This document shows, piece after piece, positions 36,709-46,342 of a DNA stretch of 64,000 bases (its first letter is position 1; each line of letters begins with the position of its first letter). Under the pieces are notes generated by a model. That model had not been told where the DNA came from and did no database searches. It saw only the letters and a program-made list of their open reading frames with translations. Position numbers and translations under genes: made by a program. Origin of the DNA: Bradyrhizobium sp. 21 (GTDB lineage: Bacteria > Pseudomonadota > Alphaproteobacteria > Rhizobiales > Xanthobacteraceae). The stretch covers positions 398,667 to 462,666 of the forward strand of contig NZ_JADPJG010000035.1 in NCBI RefSeq assembly GCF_023073335.1. Reading direction: 5' to 3'.

Positions 36709-38076
36709 TTATCGCCCCAGCTCCGTCGCCTTGGCCACGCGGTCGAACCGCTCCAGCGTCATGATCGCGTCGGCAAATTTCTCCGCCCGGGCATTCAGCA
36801 CCGGACGTGCCAGCGTCAGAAATTTCTGCTGCATCGCTTGCGCATCCGGGAAAGAATTCGGCTCGCCCGAGGGATCGGCATAGAGCCGTTCGTGCACGCC
36901 GTCATCCGTGGTGATGCTGACGCGTGCACCGAACGGATGAGTGCGGCCGATTTCGAGCCGGTCGTCCTGCACCACGTCGAACTTGTCGGCGAGCGCGTCG
37001 ATGGCGGCATCTCCAAGGCGGGTGTAATCGTCCCAGCCGAAGGAGCCCTGGTCGAGCGCGAGCGCGCCGGTGAAGAACATTGAGAACTGGCCGCCGACGA
37101 TCGAGGTCGGATGCCGCTTGGTCGCGGCATCGCCGGTGAGCGTAATGCCGTTGCGATGCAGCCCGATCTCGACGCGCTTGACCTGGTCGGGCGTCAGATT
37201 GTGCTCGCGCCGCATCGCGATCAGCGCGTCGATCGCCGCATGGGTGTAGCGGCAGCTCGGATACGGCTTCACACCGATCTTCATGGTCTCGTAAGTCTTG
37301 CCGAGCTCGGCCACCGCCTTGTCCGGATGCGCATCGTCGGTGTAGCCGGCGAGCAGCCCGTGCTTGCCCTCGACCGATTCCGTCGCGCCGACGAAATCGT
37401 TGCGCGCCAGCGTCGCGGCGATCACGCCGTTCATCGCGGCGGCGCCGACCTGATAGCGCTTGTTCCAGGCGCCGTTGACCAGGAATTGCAGCGAGCCCGC
37501 GGCCTGGCTGCCGGCGACGCCGAAGGCGGCGATCAGCTGTTGCTCGGAGAGGCCGAACAGTTTGCCGGCGGCCGCCGCCGCGCCATAGGTGCCGGCGGTG
37601 GCGGTCGGATGGAAGCCGCGCGCATAATGCGAGGTCGGGTCGAGCGCGTTGCCGAGCCGGCAGCAGACCTCGTAGCCCGCGACGATTGCGGTCAGCACGT
37701 CACGCCCGGAGGCGCCGACCATCTCGCCGACGGCGAAGGCGGCCGGAACGACCGGCGCGCTCGGGTGCAGCGAGGAGTCCGCATGCGTGTCGTCGAAGTC
37801 GAGGGAATGGCCGAGCGCGCCATTGAGGAGTGCGGCCACCGCCGGGGTCCAGGTCTTGCTGTCGCCGAACACGGTGGACTCGCCCTTGGCGTCCAGCGCA
37901 AGCGCTTCCAGCATCTTGAGGATAGACGGGGTGGATTCCGCCTCACGCCTCGCCCGGATGGCGCTGCCGAGGAAGTCCAGTGTCAGCACTTTGGCGCGAT
38001 CCAGTACCTCCGCCGGAATATCCCCGTATTTCAGATTGACGACATAGGCGGCGAGCGTTGCGGTTTCGTGGGCCAT
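36709..38076 (-). CDS. MmgE/PrpD family protein
   Basis: 455 aa. 2-methylcitrate dehydratase/aconitate-like decarboxylase family (KPYPSCRYTHAAIDALIAM and GALGHSLDFDDTHADSSLHPSAPV are characteristic). Start ATG 38076 with GGAAACACG upstream. Stops 7 bases from the convergent hydrolase. The family spans several activities (PrpD, cis-aconitate decarboxylase, iminodisuccinate epimerase); no prp operon is next to it, so the substrate is open. Confidence 0.9.
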   Translation of the reverse strand: MAHETATLAAYVVNLKYGDIPAEVLDRAKVLTLDFLGSAIRARREAESTPSILKMLEALALDAKGESTVFGDSKTWTPAVAALLNGALGHSLDFDDTHADSSLHPSAPVVPAAFAVGEMVGASGRDVLTAIVAGYEVCCRLGNALDPTSHYARGFHPTATAGTYGAAAAAGKLFGLSEQQLIAAFGVAGSQAAGSLQFLVNGAWNKRYQVGAAAMNGVIAATLARNDFVGATESVEGKHGLLAGYTDDAHPDKAVAELGKTYETMKIGVKPYPSCRYTHAAIDALIAMRREHNLTPDQVKRVEIGLHRNGITLTGDAATKRHPTSIVGGQFSMFFTGALALDQGSFGWDDYTRLGDAAIDALADKFDVVQDDRLEIGRTHPFGARVSITTDDGVHERLYADPSGEPNSFPDAQAMQQKFLTLARPVLNARAEKFADAIMTLERFDRVAKATELGR

Positions 38077-38195
38077 CGTGTTTCCTCGTTTTGGCGGGCA
38101 AGTTAGGCGGGCTGATTTGGCCTTTCAAGCGGCCTTGGGGGTGCGGGCATCAGCTATGCTTTTGGCTGGCTTTACGAGGATCGGGACGTCTAACG

Positions 38196-39311
38196 ATGGC
38201 ATTCGCAAAAGAGCTGTTCGACCGGGTCTGGTCGCGCAGGACGCAATTGGGGCTGGCGGTCCGGGTCACGGTGGCGGCCACCGGCGCCTATGCGCTTGCC
38301 ACCGCGCTGCACCTGTTATTGCCGCTTTGGGCGGTACTGACCTCCATCATTGTGACCCAGATGAGCGTCGGGCGCTCGCTGAAGGCCACGCGCGATTACA
38401 TGCTCGGCACGATCGGCGGCGCGATCTATGGCGGCGCGATCGCCATCCTGATCCCCTATTCCGGCGAACTGGGCCTGCTGGGATTGCTGGTGCTGGCCGT
38501 GGCCCCGCTTGCCTTTGTTGCGGCGGTCTATCCGAATCTGAGCTCGGCAACGGTGACGGCGGTGATCGTGCTGGTGCTACCGACCATGCATCATGCCGAT
38601 CCCATGGCCTCGGCGATCGATCGCGTCAGCGAGGTTTCGGTCGGTGCGGTGACGGGACTACTGGTCTCGTTCCTGGTGCTGCCGTCGCGCGCGGTGCGGC
38701 AGATCCGGGCCAGCGCGGCGCGGCTGCTCGAACTGATCGCGGATGCCTTCACCGAATTGCTTGCGGGCCTGACGCGTGGCCGCGACAACGATGCGCTGCA
38801 CCGGATCCAGGACGGCATCGGCACCGCAATGGTCGGCATGAATACGATCGGCGCCGAAGCCGAGCGCGAGCGCTCCGCACGATTGTCGGGCGGGCCCGAC
38901 ACCGGTCCGCTGTTGCGAACGATTTTGCGGCTGCGCCATGACGTCGTGATGATCGGCCGTGCCACGGTGGTGCCGTTGCCGGTCGAGGTGCAGGTCAGGC
39001 TTGCCGCACCCCTGGCGGAGGTCAGCGCCGCGATCGCGCGCTTTTTGAAGTCGGCGGCCGAAGCCATGCGCGCGGGCGCCGGCGCCCCGCCGATCCATCC
39101 CGTCCATGTCGCGCTCCAGCACTATTCCGAGGCGGTTGCCGCCGTCCGCCAGGACGGCCTGATCCGCGGCCAGCCGGCCGATACCGCCGAGCGCTTCTTC
39201 GCGATCGGCTTCTCGCTGGAGCAGATGCATCAGAATCTCTGCGATCTCGATCGCGTCGTCGGCGAATGGTCGGAGGCGGTGGCGGACAAGTCCGCGCGCG
39301 TGGCGGAGTGA
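38196..39311 (+). CDS. FUSC-family membrane protein (aromatic acid exporter-like)
   Basis: 371 aa from ATG 38196 (MAFAKELFDRVWSRR). About six hydrophobic segments in the N-terminal half (~20-165; LLPLWAVLTSIIVTQ, LGTIGGAIYGGAIAIL) are followed by a long helical cytoplasmic half with LTRGRDNDALHRIQ. Resembles half of an AaeB/FUSC exporter. Divergent from mmgE/prpD (120-base gap). Transported compound unknown. Confidence 0.82.
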   Translation: MAFAKELFDRVWSRRTQLGLAVRVTVAATGAYALATALHLLLPLWAVLTSIIVTQMSVGRSLKATRDYMLGTIGGAIYGGAIAILIPYSGELGLLGLLVLAVAPLAFVAAVYPNLSSATVTAVIVLVLPTMHHADPMASAIDRVSEVSVGAVTGLLVSFLVLPSRAVRQIRASAARLLELIADAFTELLAGLTRGRDNDALHRIQDGIGTAMVGMNTIGAEAERERSARLSGGPDTGPLLRTILRLRHDVVMIGRATVVPLPVEVQVRLAAPLAEVSAAIARFLKSAAEAMRAGAGAPPIHPVHVALQHYSEAVAAVRQDGLIRGQPADTAERFFAIGFSLEQMHQNLCDLDRVVGEWSEAVADKSARVAE

Positions 39312-39410
39312 ACCAGCGCGTGCCCCGCAGTCGGCTTCCGACAGCAGAAGCGAAATACGTTCAGCTACGTACCGTGCTTGCAGGACATGAAGCAAGAGGA
39401 AGGAGAGAGC

Positions 39411-39809
39411 ATGTTAGGGAACGCAAAGGTGGCAACCCGGCTTCCGGCCAAAGACCTGGACCGCGCGCGGGCATTCTACTCCGAGAAACTCGGCCTCGAG
39501 CCGATCGAAGAGCGTGTGGGCGGGCTCCGCTATGTCTGCGCGGGAGGCGAGTTTGCAATATTTGTCTCAGCCGGAATGCAATCCGGCACGCACACCCAGA
39601 TGGGCTGGGAAGTCGAGGACATCGAGGCAACGGTACGCGAGCTTCGCGCGCGCGGAGTCAAATTCGAAGAATACGATCTGCCCGGCCTGAAGACGGTTGA
39701 TGGTATCGCGCAGATTGCCGGAAATTATCCCAGCAGAGGTGTTGGAGAGCGAGGCGCGTGGTTTCGCGACAGCGAAGGTAACCTGCTGGGTGTCGGTCAG
39801 CCGACGTGA
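39411..39809 (+). CDS. VOC family (glyoxalase-like) protein
   Basis: 132 aa from ATG 39411 with GGAGAGAGC upstream. One vicinal oxygen chelate domain: ATRLPAKDLDRARAFYSEKLGLEP, then FAIFVSAGMQSG and a C-terminal AWFRDSEGNLLGVGQP with the usual metal-ligand Glu. Reaction and substrate cannot be told from sequence. Confidence 0.88.
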   Translation: MLGNAKVATRLPAKDLDRARAFYSEKLGLEPIEERVGGLRYVCAGGEFAIFVSAGMQSGTHTQMGWEVEDIEATVRELRARGVKFEEYDLPGLKTVDGIAQIAGNYPSRGVGERGAWFRDSEGNLLGVGQPT

Positions 39810-39848
39810 ACCCGACGGGCAACTGCGTCGCCCGTGAGTGAACACGCG

Positions 39849-40499
39849 CTAGCGCCGTGCCAGCCCCTTGCTCTGCATGCGCCAGAGCAGGAGATCGATG
39901 CGGTCCTGGCCGAAGAACGGTTCGTTCTCGAACACAAAGGTTGGCACGCCCCAATGGCCCGAGGCGGCATGATCCTTTTCGTTCCCGGCGATCACCTGCT
40001 CGTAGCGATCCGCATCGTTGCTGATCGCTTCATCCATCGCGGCGAGATCGAAGCCGGCCTTCTCGGCGGCGCGCGCGAGGTGATCGCCCTCGTTCCATCC
40101 CGCGATCGAGCCGTCCCACAGCACGCGCGCGACCGCGTCGGTGAATGTGAGCGCGCGTCCCTCGAGCTGCGCCATCGCGCCTAACCTGGTCAGGCGGTGG
40201 ATGTAGGGTTGCTCTGTCGCGACATCGAACGTCGTCTTGTCCTGCACGATTGGATCCGGTCGCGGAAAGCGAAACGGAATGCCCTCGTGCTGCGCCACGC
40301 GCGTGCTGTCGAGCACCACATAGCGAATGAAATTCGGACTGGCCTTCTTGAAGAAGCCGGGCACGCGGACCGCGAGCGGATAGACCGGCCGCAGGTTCAC
40401 AGCGAGATCGTACTCCGCGACGAGCTTCAGCGTCTTCGGCAGTGCCAGATAGCTGAACGGGCTGCGGAAGGAAAAGAACAGGTCGACGGACAGCGTCAT
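39849..40499 (-). CDS. DsbA-family 2-hydroxychromene-2-carboxylate isomerase-like protein
   Basis: 216 aa. Thioredoxin-fold kappa-class GST/HCCA isomerase: FSFRSPFSYLALPKTLKLV has Ser where DsbA has its first Cys, and the C-terminal GHWGVPTFVFENEPFFGQDR is typical. The ATG overlaps the stop of the DUF2867 gene (ATGA at 40496-40499). Likely acts on aromatic degradation products or as a glutathione-linked reductase-like enzyme. Confidence 0.88.
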   Translation of the reverse strand: MTLSVDLFFSFRSPFSYLALPKTLKLVAEYDLAVNLRPVYPLAVRVPGFFKKASPNFIRYVVLDSTRVAQHEGIPFRFPRPDPIVQDKTTFDVATEQPYIHRLTRLGAMAQLEGRALTFTDAVARVLWDGSIAGWNEGDHLARAAEKAGFDLAAMDEAISNDADRYEQVIAGNEKDHAASGHWGVPTFVFENEPFFGQDRIDLLLWRMQSKGLARR

Positions 40500-40984
40500 C
40501 GGGCCGGCTCCTCGATCCTCCCCATCATGCCGCGGGCTACGAGCTTATGGAACGGCGTGATGAGCGTGAGGTAGATCCGGCCGAGGAAATTGTTTGTTTT
40601 CACCAGGGTGGTCAAGGTGACCTCGCGGCTCGCTGCGTTCCCGGCCACGTCGACGACGATGCGAAAATCGAGGTGAGAATCGTTGAAGCCGGCCACCAGC
40701 CGCTCAGGCGTCTCGCTCAACACCGGAAACAGGCCGATCAGGCCGCCCGGCGCCGGCGCGCCTTCGCCAGATTTTTTCAGCCCAAATGGAGTCACCAGGA
40801 CATTGCGCAGGCGCACCAGCGCATCGACCCAGCGCGGCCCGTTCAAGACCATTCGTGTGCAGGCCTCGCGCGCATTCAGGGCCGCTGCGCCGACCTCCAC
40901 CCGAAACGCGTCGATGAACTGCGCGCCTGACAGCACCGTGCCGGCATCAACTTCAGGGGCGACTTCGCGAACTGTCCCGATCAT
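40496..40984 (-). CDS. DUF2867 domain-containing protein
   Basis: 162 aa from ATG 40984, overlapping the MATE gene stop (ATGA). Contains the family's SHLDFRIVVDVAGN and a C-terminal FLGRIYLTLITPFHKLVARGMM stretch. Function of the family unknown. Three genes (MATE, DUF2867, HCCA isomerase-like) are joined by 4-base overlaps, so they are probably co-translated. Confidence 0.8.
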   Translation of the reverse strand: MIGTVREVAPEVDAGTVLSGAQFIDAFRVEVGAAALNAREACTRMVLNGPRWVDALVRLRNVLVTPFGLKKSGEGAPAPGGLIGLFPVLSETPERLVAGFNDSHLDFRIVVDVAGNAASREVTLTTLVKTNNFLGRIYLTLITPFHKLVARGMMGRIEEPAR

Positions 40985-42372
40985 CCCGCCAGTTTGCGCG
41001 TCAGCATGCGGAAGCGCAAGATCAGAAGGCCGGCATAAACGAAGGTCCCGACCGAGAACCCGATCCAGACGCCGACCGCGCCGAGGCCGGCGTTGAACGC
41101 CAGCACCCAGGCGATGGGAAAGGCCACGCACCAATAGCCGATCGCCGCGAACACCAGTGTCATCCTGGTGTCATTGATGCCGCGCAACGCGCCGCCCACG
41201 ATGGTCTGCAGGCCGTCGGCGATGAAGAAGCTCGCGCCGACCACCAGCAGCGTTGCCGTCAGCTCGACCGTTGCCGCGCTGGCCTCGCTGCCGCCGAAGA
41301 AGAGCCGTCCCAGCTGGTAGCGGCCGAGGATGATGGCGACCGTCAGGGCGGAGACCAGGACGATCCCGAGCAGGGCCGCGACCAGCCCGGACCGCTTCAC
41401 TGCGGCCGCGTCGTTGCGGCCGAAGGCGTGGCCGACCCGCACCGTCGCCGCCATGCCGATGCCGAGCGGGACCATGAACAGCACGGCGGTGACCTGGAGC
41501 GCGATCTGGTGCGCGGCGAGCGCCGTGGTCGAGATCAGCCCCATCAGCAGCGCCGCCGACGAGAACAGGCCATATTCCAGCAGCAGCGAGAACGAGATCG
41601 GGGCGCCGATCGCGAGGAGCTGGCGCAGCAGGGGCCAGTCGATCCGCCAGAGATGGGCGAGCAGACGATAATCCGCGAACGGTTTGCGTAGCCCCGCAAT
41701 GGCAAGCGTTGCGACGAAAGTGCCGAGATTGACCAGCGTGGTCGCAAGCCCGGCGCCGAACAGGCCGAGCTCCGGCAGGCCGAACAGTCCGTGGATCAGG
41801 ACATAGACCAGCGCGGCATTGACGGGGAGCGCCGCGAGCGTGATCCACAGCGGCGCCTGCGGCCGATTTACCGCGCTCATCATGCTGCGCAGCGCGATGA
41901 ACCCCAACGCCGGCGCGATGCCCCAGGCCAGCCCGTTCAGATAGCGCTGGGCGAGCGCGGCCGAGTGCGGCGCCTGTCCGAGCCCGATCAGGATATGCTC
42001 GCCATAGAGTGGCGAGGCCATCATCGGCAGCGAGATCAGGAACGCGACCCACAGGCCGACGCGCAAGGCGCGGCGGATGCGCCTGACGTCGCCGGCGCCG
42101 AACGCCTGCGCAGCCAGTGGCGACACCGCCGCCATCAATCCGAGCCCGAAGGTGAAGCTGACGAAATAGACCGTATGCGCCAGCGCCGCCGCGGCCACCG
42201 CGCTTTCGCCGAGCCGCCCGATCAGCGCGAGATCGGTCGTGATCATCGCGATCTGCCCGAGCTGCGTCAGCATCATCGGCACGGCCAGCCGCAGCGTCTC
42301 GACGAACTCGTCGGCGAGAGGATTTGGCGGCACGCCTTGCGGCTGCGGAGGATGTCGGGCGGTGTCGAGCAT
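40981..42372 (-). CDS. MATE-family multidrug efflux transporter
   Basis: 463 aa from ATG 42372 (MLDTARHPPQPQGVPPNP), with a weak ribosome binding site; an alternative start lies at 42417. Twelve hydrophobic segments in two MatE halves (AVPMMLTQLGQIAMITTDLALIGRLG early; ISFSLLLEYGLFSSAALLMGLI in the second half). Na+ or H+ coupled antiporter; substrates unknown. First of the three overlapping genes. Confidence 0.92.
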   Translation of the reverse strand: MLDTARHPPQPQGVPPNPLADEFVETLRLAVPMMLTQLGQIAMITTDLALIGRLGESAVAAAALAHTVYFVSFTFGLGLMAAVSPLAAQAFGAGDVRRIRRALRVGLWVAFLISLPMMASPLYGEHILIGLGQAPHSAALAQRYLNGLAWGIAPALGFIALRSMMSAVNRPQAPLWITLAALPVNAALVYVLIHGLFGLPELGLFGAGLATTLVNLGTFVATLAIAGLRKPFADYRLLAHLWRIDWPLLRQLLAIGAPISFSLLLEYGLFSSAALLMGLISTTALAAHQIALQVTAVLFMVPLGIGMAATVRVGHAFGRNDAAAVKRSGLVAALLGIVLVSALTVAIILGRYQLGRLFFGGSEASAATVELTATLLVVGASFFIADGLQTIVGGALRGINDTRMTLVFAAIGYWCVAFPIAWVLAFNAGLGAVGVWIGFSVGTFVYAGLLILRFRMLTRKLAG

Positions 42373-42416
42373 GGCCGGTCCAGTAGCACAGCCACTCGTC
42401 GAAAACATGGCCCACA

Positions 42417-42535
42417 TGTCCCGGACGCGCGTAGCGCGAGCCGGGACCCAGAAACCGCAGGCGCAACTCTTGGCCGCATGGGCCCCGGCTCAGCAGCGCA
42501 TCACTTACGTGCTGCGCTGCGTCCGGGGCTCGAGA
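42417..42535. repeat. GC-rich intergenic palindromic repeat, family C
   Basis: Between MATE and murA: TCCCGG at 42419-42424 pairs with CCGGGA at 42440-42445 around a GCGCGTAGCGCG core; a second hairpin (GCAGCGCA...TGCGCTGC) lies at ~42493-42520. Similar REP-like elements are common in Bradyrhizobium. Confidence 0.6.
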
Positions 42536-42560
42536 CCATCTCCGGAAGTGGAAGAAGCCC

Positions 42561-43856
42561 TCAGCCCTTCCGTTCCGGCACGCGCTTGATCTTCGCACCC
42601 AGCGCATTCAGCCGTTCGTCGATGCGCTCGTAGCCGCGCTCGATCTGGTCGGCGTTGTTGATCGTGGAGGTGCCTTCGGCGCAGACCGCGGCGAGCAGCA
42701 TCGCCATGCCGGCGCGGATGTCGGGCGAGATCATCGATGCACCGCGCAGGCGGCTCGGACCTGCGATGATGGCGCGATGCGGGTCGCACAGCACGATGCG
42801 CGCGCCCATCGCGATCAGCTTGTCGACGAAGAACATTCGCGATTCGAACATCTTCTCGAACATCAGGATCACGCCCTCGCATTGCGTGGCGGTGACGATC
42901 GCGATCGACATCAGGTCGGCCGGGAAGGCCGGCCAGGGCTGGTCCTCCAGCTTCGGCACGTGGCCGCCGAAATCGTCCTGGATCTTCAATGTTTGATTTG
43001 AGGGCACGATGAGATCGTCGCCCTCGACGCGGCAGACGATGCCGAGCCGCTCAAACCCCATGCGGATCGAGCGCAGATGCTCGACGCCGGCGCGCGTGAT
43101 GCGAAGCGGCGAGCGCGTCACGGCGGCAAGGCCGATCAACGAGCCGACCTCGATATGGTCGGGCTGGATCCGGTAGGTCGTGCCACCGAGCGTCGCCGGA
43201 CCATGAATGATCATGGTGTTGGTGCCGATGCCCTCGATCTTCGCGCCGAGCGCGACCAGGAAATTGGCGAGGTCCTGCACATGCGGCTCGGACGCCGCGT
43301 TGCGCAAATGGGTGACGCCGTCGGCGGCGACCGCCGCGACCAGCGCATTCTCGGTCGCGGTCACGCTGGGCTCGTCCAGGAACACGTCGGCGCCGGCGAG
43401 CCTTGCCGCGCGGAATTCGAGCCGGTCGGTCGCGGTGACTTTGGCCCCCAACTGCTCCAGCGCCAGCACATGTGTGTCCAGACGGCGGCGGCCGATGACG
43501 TCGCCGCCTGGCGGCGGCAGCATCACTTCGCCGCAGCGCGCGAGCAAGGGGCCCGCGAGCAGGATCGAGGCGCGGATGCGCACGCACAAATCCGGATCGA
43601 GATCGGCGGCGCGGATGCTCTTGGCGTGGATATGAAGCGTGTTGCGGGCGGTCCATTCGGCGGACGCGCCGACCGAGCGGATCAGCTCGACCAGCGTCTC
43701 GGTGTCGCGGATCCGCGGCACGTTTTCCAGCGTCACCGGGTGCTCGGTGAGCAGGGCGGCGGCGATGATCGGAAGCGCCGCATTCTTGTTGCCGGACGGC
43801 TCGATCGAGCCCGAGAGCCGGTGACCGCCCTCGACGATGTACTGGATGGGCGCCAC
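42561..43856 (-). CDS. murA: UDP-N-acetylglucosamine 1-carboxyvinyltransferase (MurA), Asp in place of catalytic Cys
   Basis: 431 aa starting at GTG 43856. First committed step of peptidoglycan synthesis: transfers enolpyruvate from PEP to UDP-GlcNAc. N-terminal GGHRLSGSIEPSGNKNAALP with conserved Lys-Asn, and substrate-binding ETLVELIRSVGA are intact. Where E. coli has the fosfomycin-reactive Cys115 (PGGCTIG...), this protein has PGGDVIGRRRLDTH: Asp119, codon at complement of 43500-43502. A Cys-to-Asp swap at this site occurs naturally in Mycobacterium and confers fosfomycin insensitivity, so the same is expected here. Confidence 0.95.
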   Translation of the reverse strand: MAPIQYIVEGGHRLSGSIEPSGNKNAALPIIAAALLTEHPVTLENVPRIRDTETLVELIRSVGASAEWTARNTLHIHAKSIRAADLDPDLCVRIRASILLAGPLLARCGEVMLPPPGGDVIGRRRLDTHVLALEQLGAKVTATDRLEFRAARLAGADVFLDEPSVTATENALVAAVAADGVTHLRNAASEPHVQDLANFLVALGAKIEGIGTNTMIIHGPATLGGTTYRIQPDHIEVGSLIGLAAVTRSPLRITRAGVEHLRSIRMGFERLGIVCRVEGDDLIVPSNQTLKIQDDFGGHVPKLEDQPWPAFPADLMSIAIVTATQCEGVILMFEKMFESRMFFVDKLIAMGARIVLCDPHRAIIAGPSRLRGASMISPDIRAGMAMLLAAVCAEGTSTINNADQIERGYERIDERLNALGAKIKRVPERKG

Positions 43857-43964
43857 GGGTCTCTCGCTGTTCTGTTGGGGTGGGGCGGGCTGCTTTGGAG
43901 GCGGAAACTACCGAGAATCGAGCGGGGGAGCAATTCTGGCTCGATGATCGCGACGAAAGAAGTG

Positions 43965-44010
43965 CGCCCCCCTCTCCCTCTTGCGGGGGAGGGTTGGGGT
44001 GGGGGTGCTT
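43965..44010. repeat. GC-rich intergenic repeat, family B, copy 1
   Basis: CCCTCTCCCTCTTGCGGGGGAGGG hairpin followed by GTGGGGGTGC. Shares its CTCTCCC..TTGCGGG(G)AGAGG core with copies at 57905-57955 and 63906-63953. Confidence 0.6.
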
Positions 44011-44152
44011 CCGCAGTGGGATTGTCGAGAAAATCGCACGATCTGGCGAGCCGGCTCCGCTGCAGCAAGTGCGCCAAGGCCAATCGCCGGCCCCCAGCGA
44101 CGCTGCTACAGTTGGCGTAGCGCCCTCGCCAGGTCGCTCCGGAGACCTGACG

Positions 44153-44881
44153 ATGTGCAACCTCTATTCGATCACCACTAACCAGGCGGCCATTAGCGCG
44201 CTGTTCCGTGTCGTCAACCGGTACGTCGGTAATCTCGCGCCAATGCCCGGCGTCTTTCCGGACTACAAGGCGCCAATCATCCGGAACGGCGCCGACGGCC
44301 GCGAACTCGCGACCGCTCGGTGGGGCATGCCATCGTCGTCGAAGGCGCTCATGGACGCAACGAAGAAGCGGGCCGAGAAGCTGCAAGCCAAGGGCAAGGA
44401 GGTGGATTTCAAGGAATTGCTTCGGATGGAGCCCGACGGGGGCACGACCAACATCCGCAACGTGAAAAGCAAACACTGGACGAGATGGTTGGGTCCGGAG
44501 CACCGCTGCCTGGTGCCATTCAACTCGTTCAGCGAGTTCAACAAGGCCGAGGGCGGCGACATTTGGTTCGCGCTCGACGGGACCCGGCCGCTGGCCTGCT
44601 TCGCCGGCATTTGGACCAATTGGGCGTCGGTCCGGAAGGTCAAGGAGGGCGAGACCACCAACGACCTCTATGCGTTCCTGACCACGGAGCCAAACGCTGA
44701 GGTCGGCGCCATCCATCCCAAGGCGATGCCGGTGATCCTGACGACGCCCGACGAGGTCGAGGCCTGGATGACGGCGCCGGCGGACGAAGCCCTGAAGCTC
44801 CAGCGGCCGCTTCCGGACGGCGCGCTGCAGATCGTCGCCCGCGGTGTGAAGGAAGATCCCGGTGGGCCGCAGGCGTCGTGA
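44153..44881 (+). CDS. SRAP domain protein (YedK/HMCES-like)
   Basis: 242 aa from ATG 44153. SOS-response-associated peptidase fold: catalytic Cys2 in MCNLYSIT is exposed after Met removal, WGMPSSS follows, the catalytic Glu lies in RCLVPFNSFSEFNK, and the His in GAIHPKAMPVIL. The family crosslinks to abasic sites in single-stranded DNA. No LexA box was recognised upstream. First gene of the accessory block between murA and gyrB. Confidence 0.9.
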   Translation: MCNLYSITTNQAAISALFRVVNRYVGNLAPMPGVFPDYKAPIIRNGADGRELATARWGMPSSSKALMDATKKRAEKLQAKGKEVDFKELLRMEPDGGTTNIRNVKSKHWTRWLGPEHRCLVPFNSFSEFNKAEGGDIWFALDGTRPLACFAGIWTNWASVRKVKEGETTNDLYAFLTTEPNAEVGAIHPKAMPVILTTPDEVEAWMTAPADEALKLQRPLPDGALQIVARGVKEDPGGPQAS

Positions 44882-45095
44882 CAGGCGAAGGCGACGACCG
44901 CGCGGGCACCGCGCACCGCCAGCGCTAGATCTGCCCAGATCAAGCGCGAGCGGCTCTGAGTCCGGATTCCAGTGCAAAATGCAGGTTTTTCGTCAAAGTC
45001 TCGTCTATCGGGTGCAGAAATCCGGGTGGTTTGCAATCGCCGCCTTTTTCTCGATCGAACCTGACCTTAGATGAAACAAAAGGGAGGAACTCGAG

Positions 45096-46271
45096 ATGGA
45101 GTTGCAGGAGAGATTTCGTCGAACGTGCGCGATGATCGCGCTGTCGGCGGCTTGTCGCAGCCAAGATGCGCTCGCTGCCCGATTGAAGGGCGAACTGAAG
45201 CTCGACGACAAGGTCGATCTCAGACCTATCGTTACTAGATACCTGAACGGTGACGTTGCCAGCTCGGGCTATTTCGAAGCCATCCACGTGATCTTCATGC
45301 TCGACGTCGTCGGTAACGACTACCCTCCGCATTTCTTGGGATGGCTGGACAGGGCATTCGGCAGCTACGACCTGTGCAGTTCCGAAGACCCGCTTGGCAA
45401 ACGGCAAGGAAACTTCGTACGTGCCCTGCTTGCCGAAGCCCGCATGCTCTTTTCGAAGGAAAATGAGGCCGAGGCGAGCAGATACCCCCGATATGAGGGT
45501 GCACGGCACCTCATGCTCGGGATGGCAGTGGCCATCGAACAGCGGGTCCTCACGTCGAACGAAGCTCGCAACCGCGAGGGCATCGAACACCTGCGAAAGG
45601 CTATTCAGCTTTTCGGAACTCTCAAGCCCGGTACGGACGCACTTTCCGCGTCCGACAAATTCCACATCGCTCACGCCCAACATATGATCTTCTGGCTGCT
45701 TTCGGAGTTGCCGAGAGACCTCGACGGGATGAGGAGTACGCTGGCTTCCCTGGGTCTCGGTGCGCCGCATGCCTACGAGTGGCTCGCGCGCCAGACAGGC
45801 AACTGGCATTATCAGATCAACCTTGCCGAGTTGTACGGCATACTTAGCACGCCCAACGCGAGCGAACCCGCTTCCGCGAAATGCCCGGCCGACGCCGTGA
45901 AAGCTCTGGTGCGCGCCATCGAGATCAATCCGCGCCTCGGTGTCCTCGGAGAAAGTACGGGGTTCGACGGAATCGAAGAACCGCTAGACCAGGCACCGGC
46001 GTTCCAACACGTCCTACCCGTCCTTCGTAAGCAACAAGGGGCGCTGTTGGCGGACTGCGAGGAGGTCTATCGGCAGCATCGCAGCGACTACACCAAGGAT
46101 CAAACAAAGGGAATCAAGACCATGTTGAAGGCCATGAAGGATAGGAAGAAGAACGCAAAGCTCGTCGCGGCCGCAAAGCGAACGGCGATCGCCATCGCGG
46201 CCGCGACGTTCGTCCTCGCTTCCGCGAACATCCTGACGGTTTGCCAGGTTCTCGCCAAACCTGTGTTCTGA
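45096..46271 (+). CDS. hypothetical protein with C-terminal membrane segment
   Basis: 391 aa, not recognised. Start ATG 45096 with GGGAGGAAC upstream. The bulk is helical with repeat-like segments (AHAQHMIFWLLSELPRDLDG; GNWHYQINLAELYGIL; AVKALVRAIEINPRLG), which could be TPR-like or related to the TRAFs-binding-type region of some signalling proteins; neither is certain. A basic stretch (KTMLKAMKDRKKNAKLVAAAKR) precedes one predicted membrane helix (TAIAIAAATFVLASANILTV) at the C-terminus. Own intrinsic terminator at 46316-46342. Confidence 0.8.
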   Translation: MELQERFRRTCAMIALSAACRSQDALAARLKGELKLDDKVDLRPIVTRYLNGDVASSGYFEAIHVIFMLDVVGNDYPPHFLGWLDRAFGSYDLCSSEDPLGKRQGNFVRALLAEARMLFSKENEAEASRYPRYEGARHLMLGMAVAIEQRVLTSNEARNREGIEHLRKAIQLFGTLKPGTDALSASDKFHIAHAQHMIFWLLSELPRDLDGMRSTLASLGLGAPHAYEWLARQTGNWHYQINLAELYGILSTPNASEPASAKCPADAVKALVRAIEINPRLGVLGESTGFDGIEEPLDQAPAFQHVLPVLRKQQGALLADCEEVYRQHRSDYTKDQTKGIKTMLKAMKDRKKNAKLVAAAKRTAIAIAAATFVLASANILTVCQVLAKPVF

Positions 46272-46315
46272 TCATCGTTATGGACGCCCTTCGCGCGCGT
46301 CGAACCCGATCGTCG

Positions 46316-46342
46316 AAAAAGCCCCTCTCGCGAGGGGCTTTT
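46316..46342 (+). terminator. intrinsic terminator
   Basis: GCCCCTC (46321-46327), TCGC loop, GAGGGGC (46332-46338), then TTTT, preceded by AAAAA so it can act on both strands. Forty-five bases past the 391-aa gene. Confidence 0.85.
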
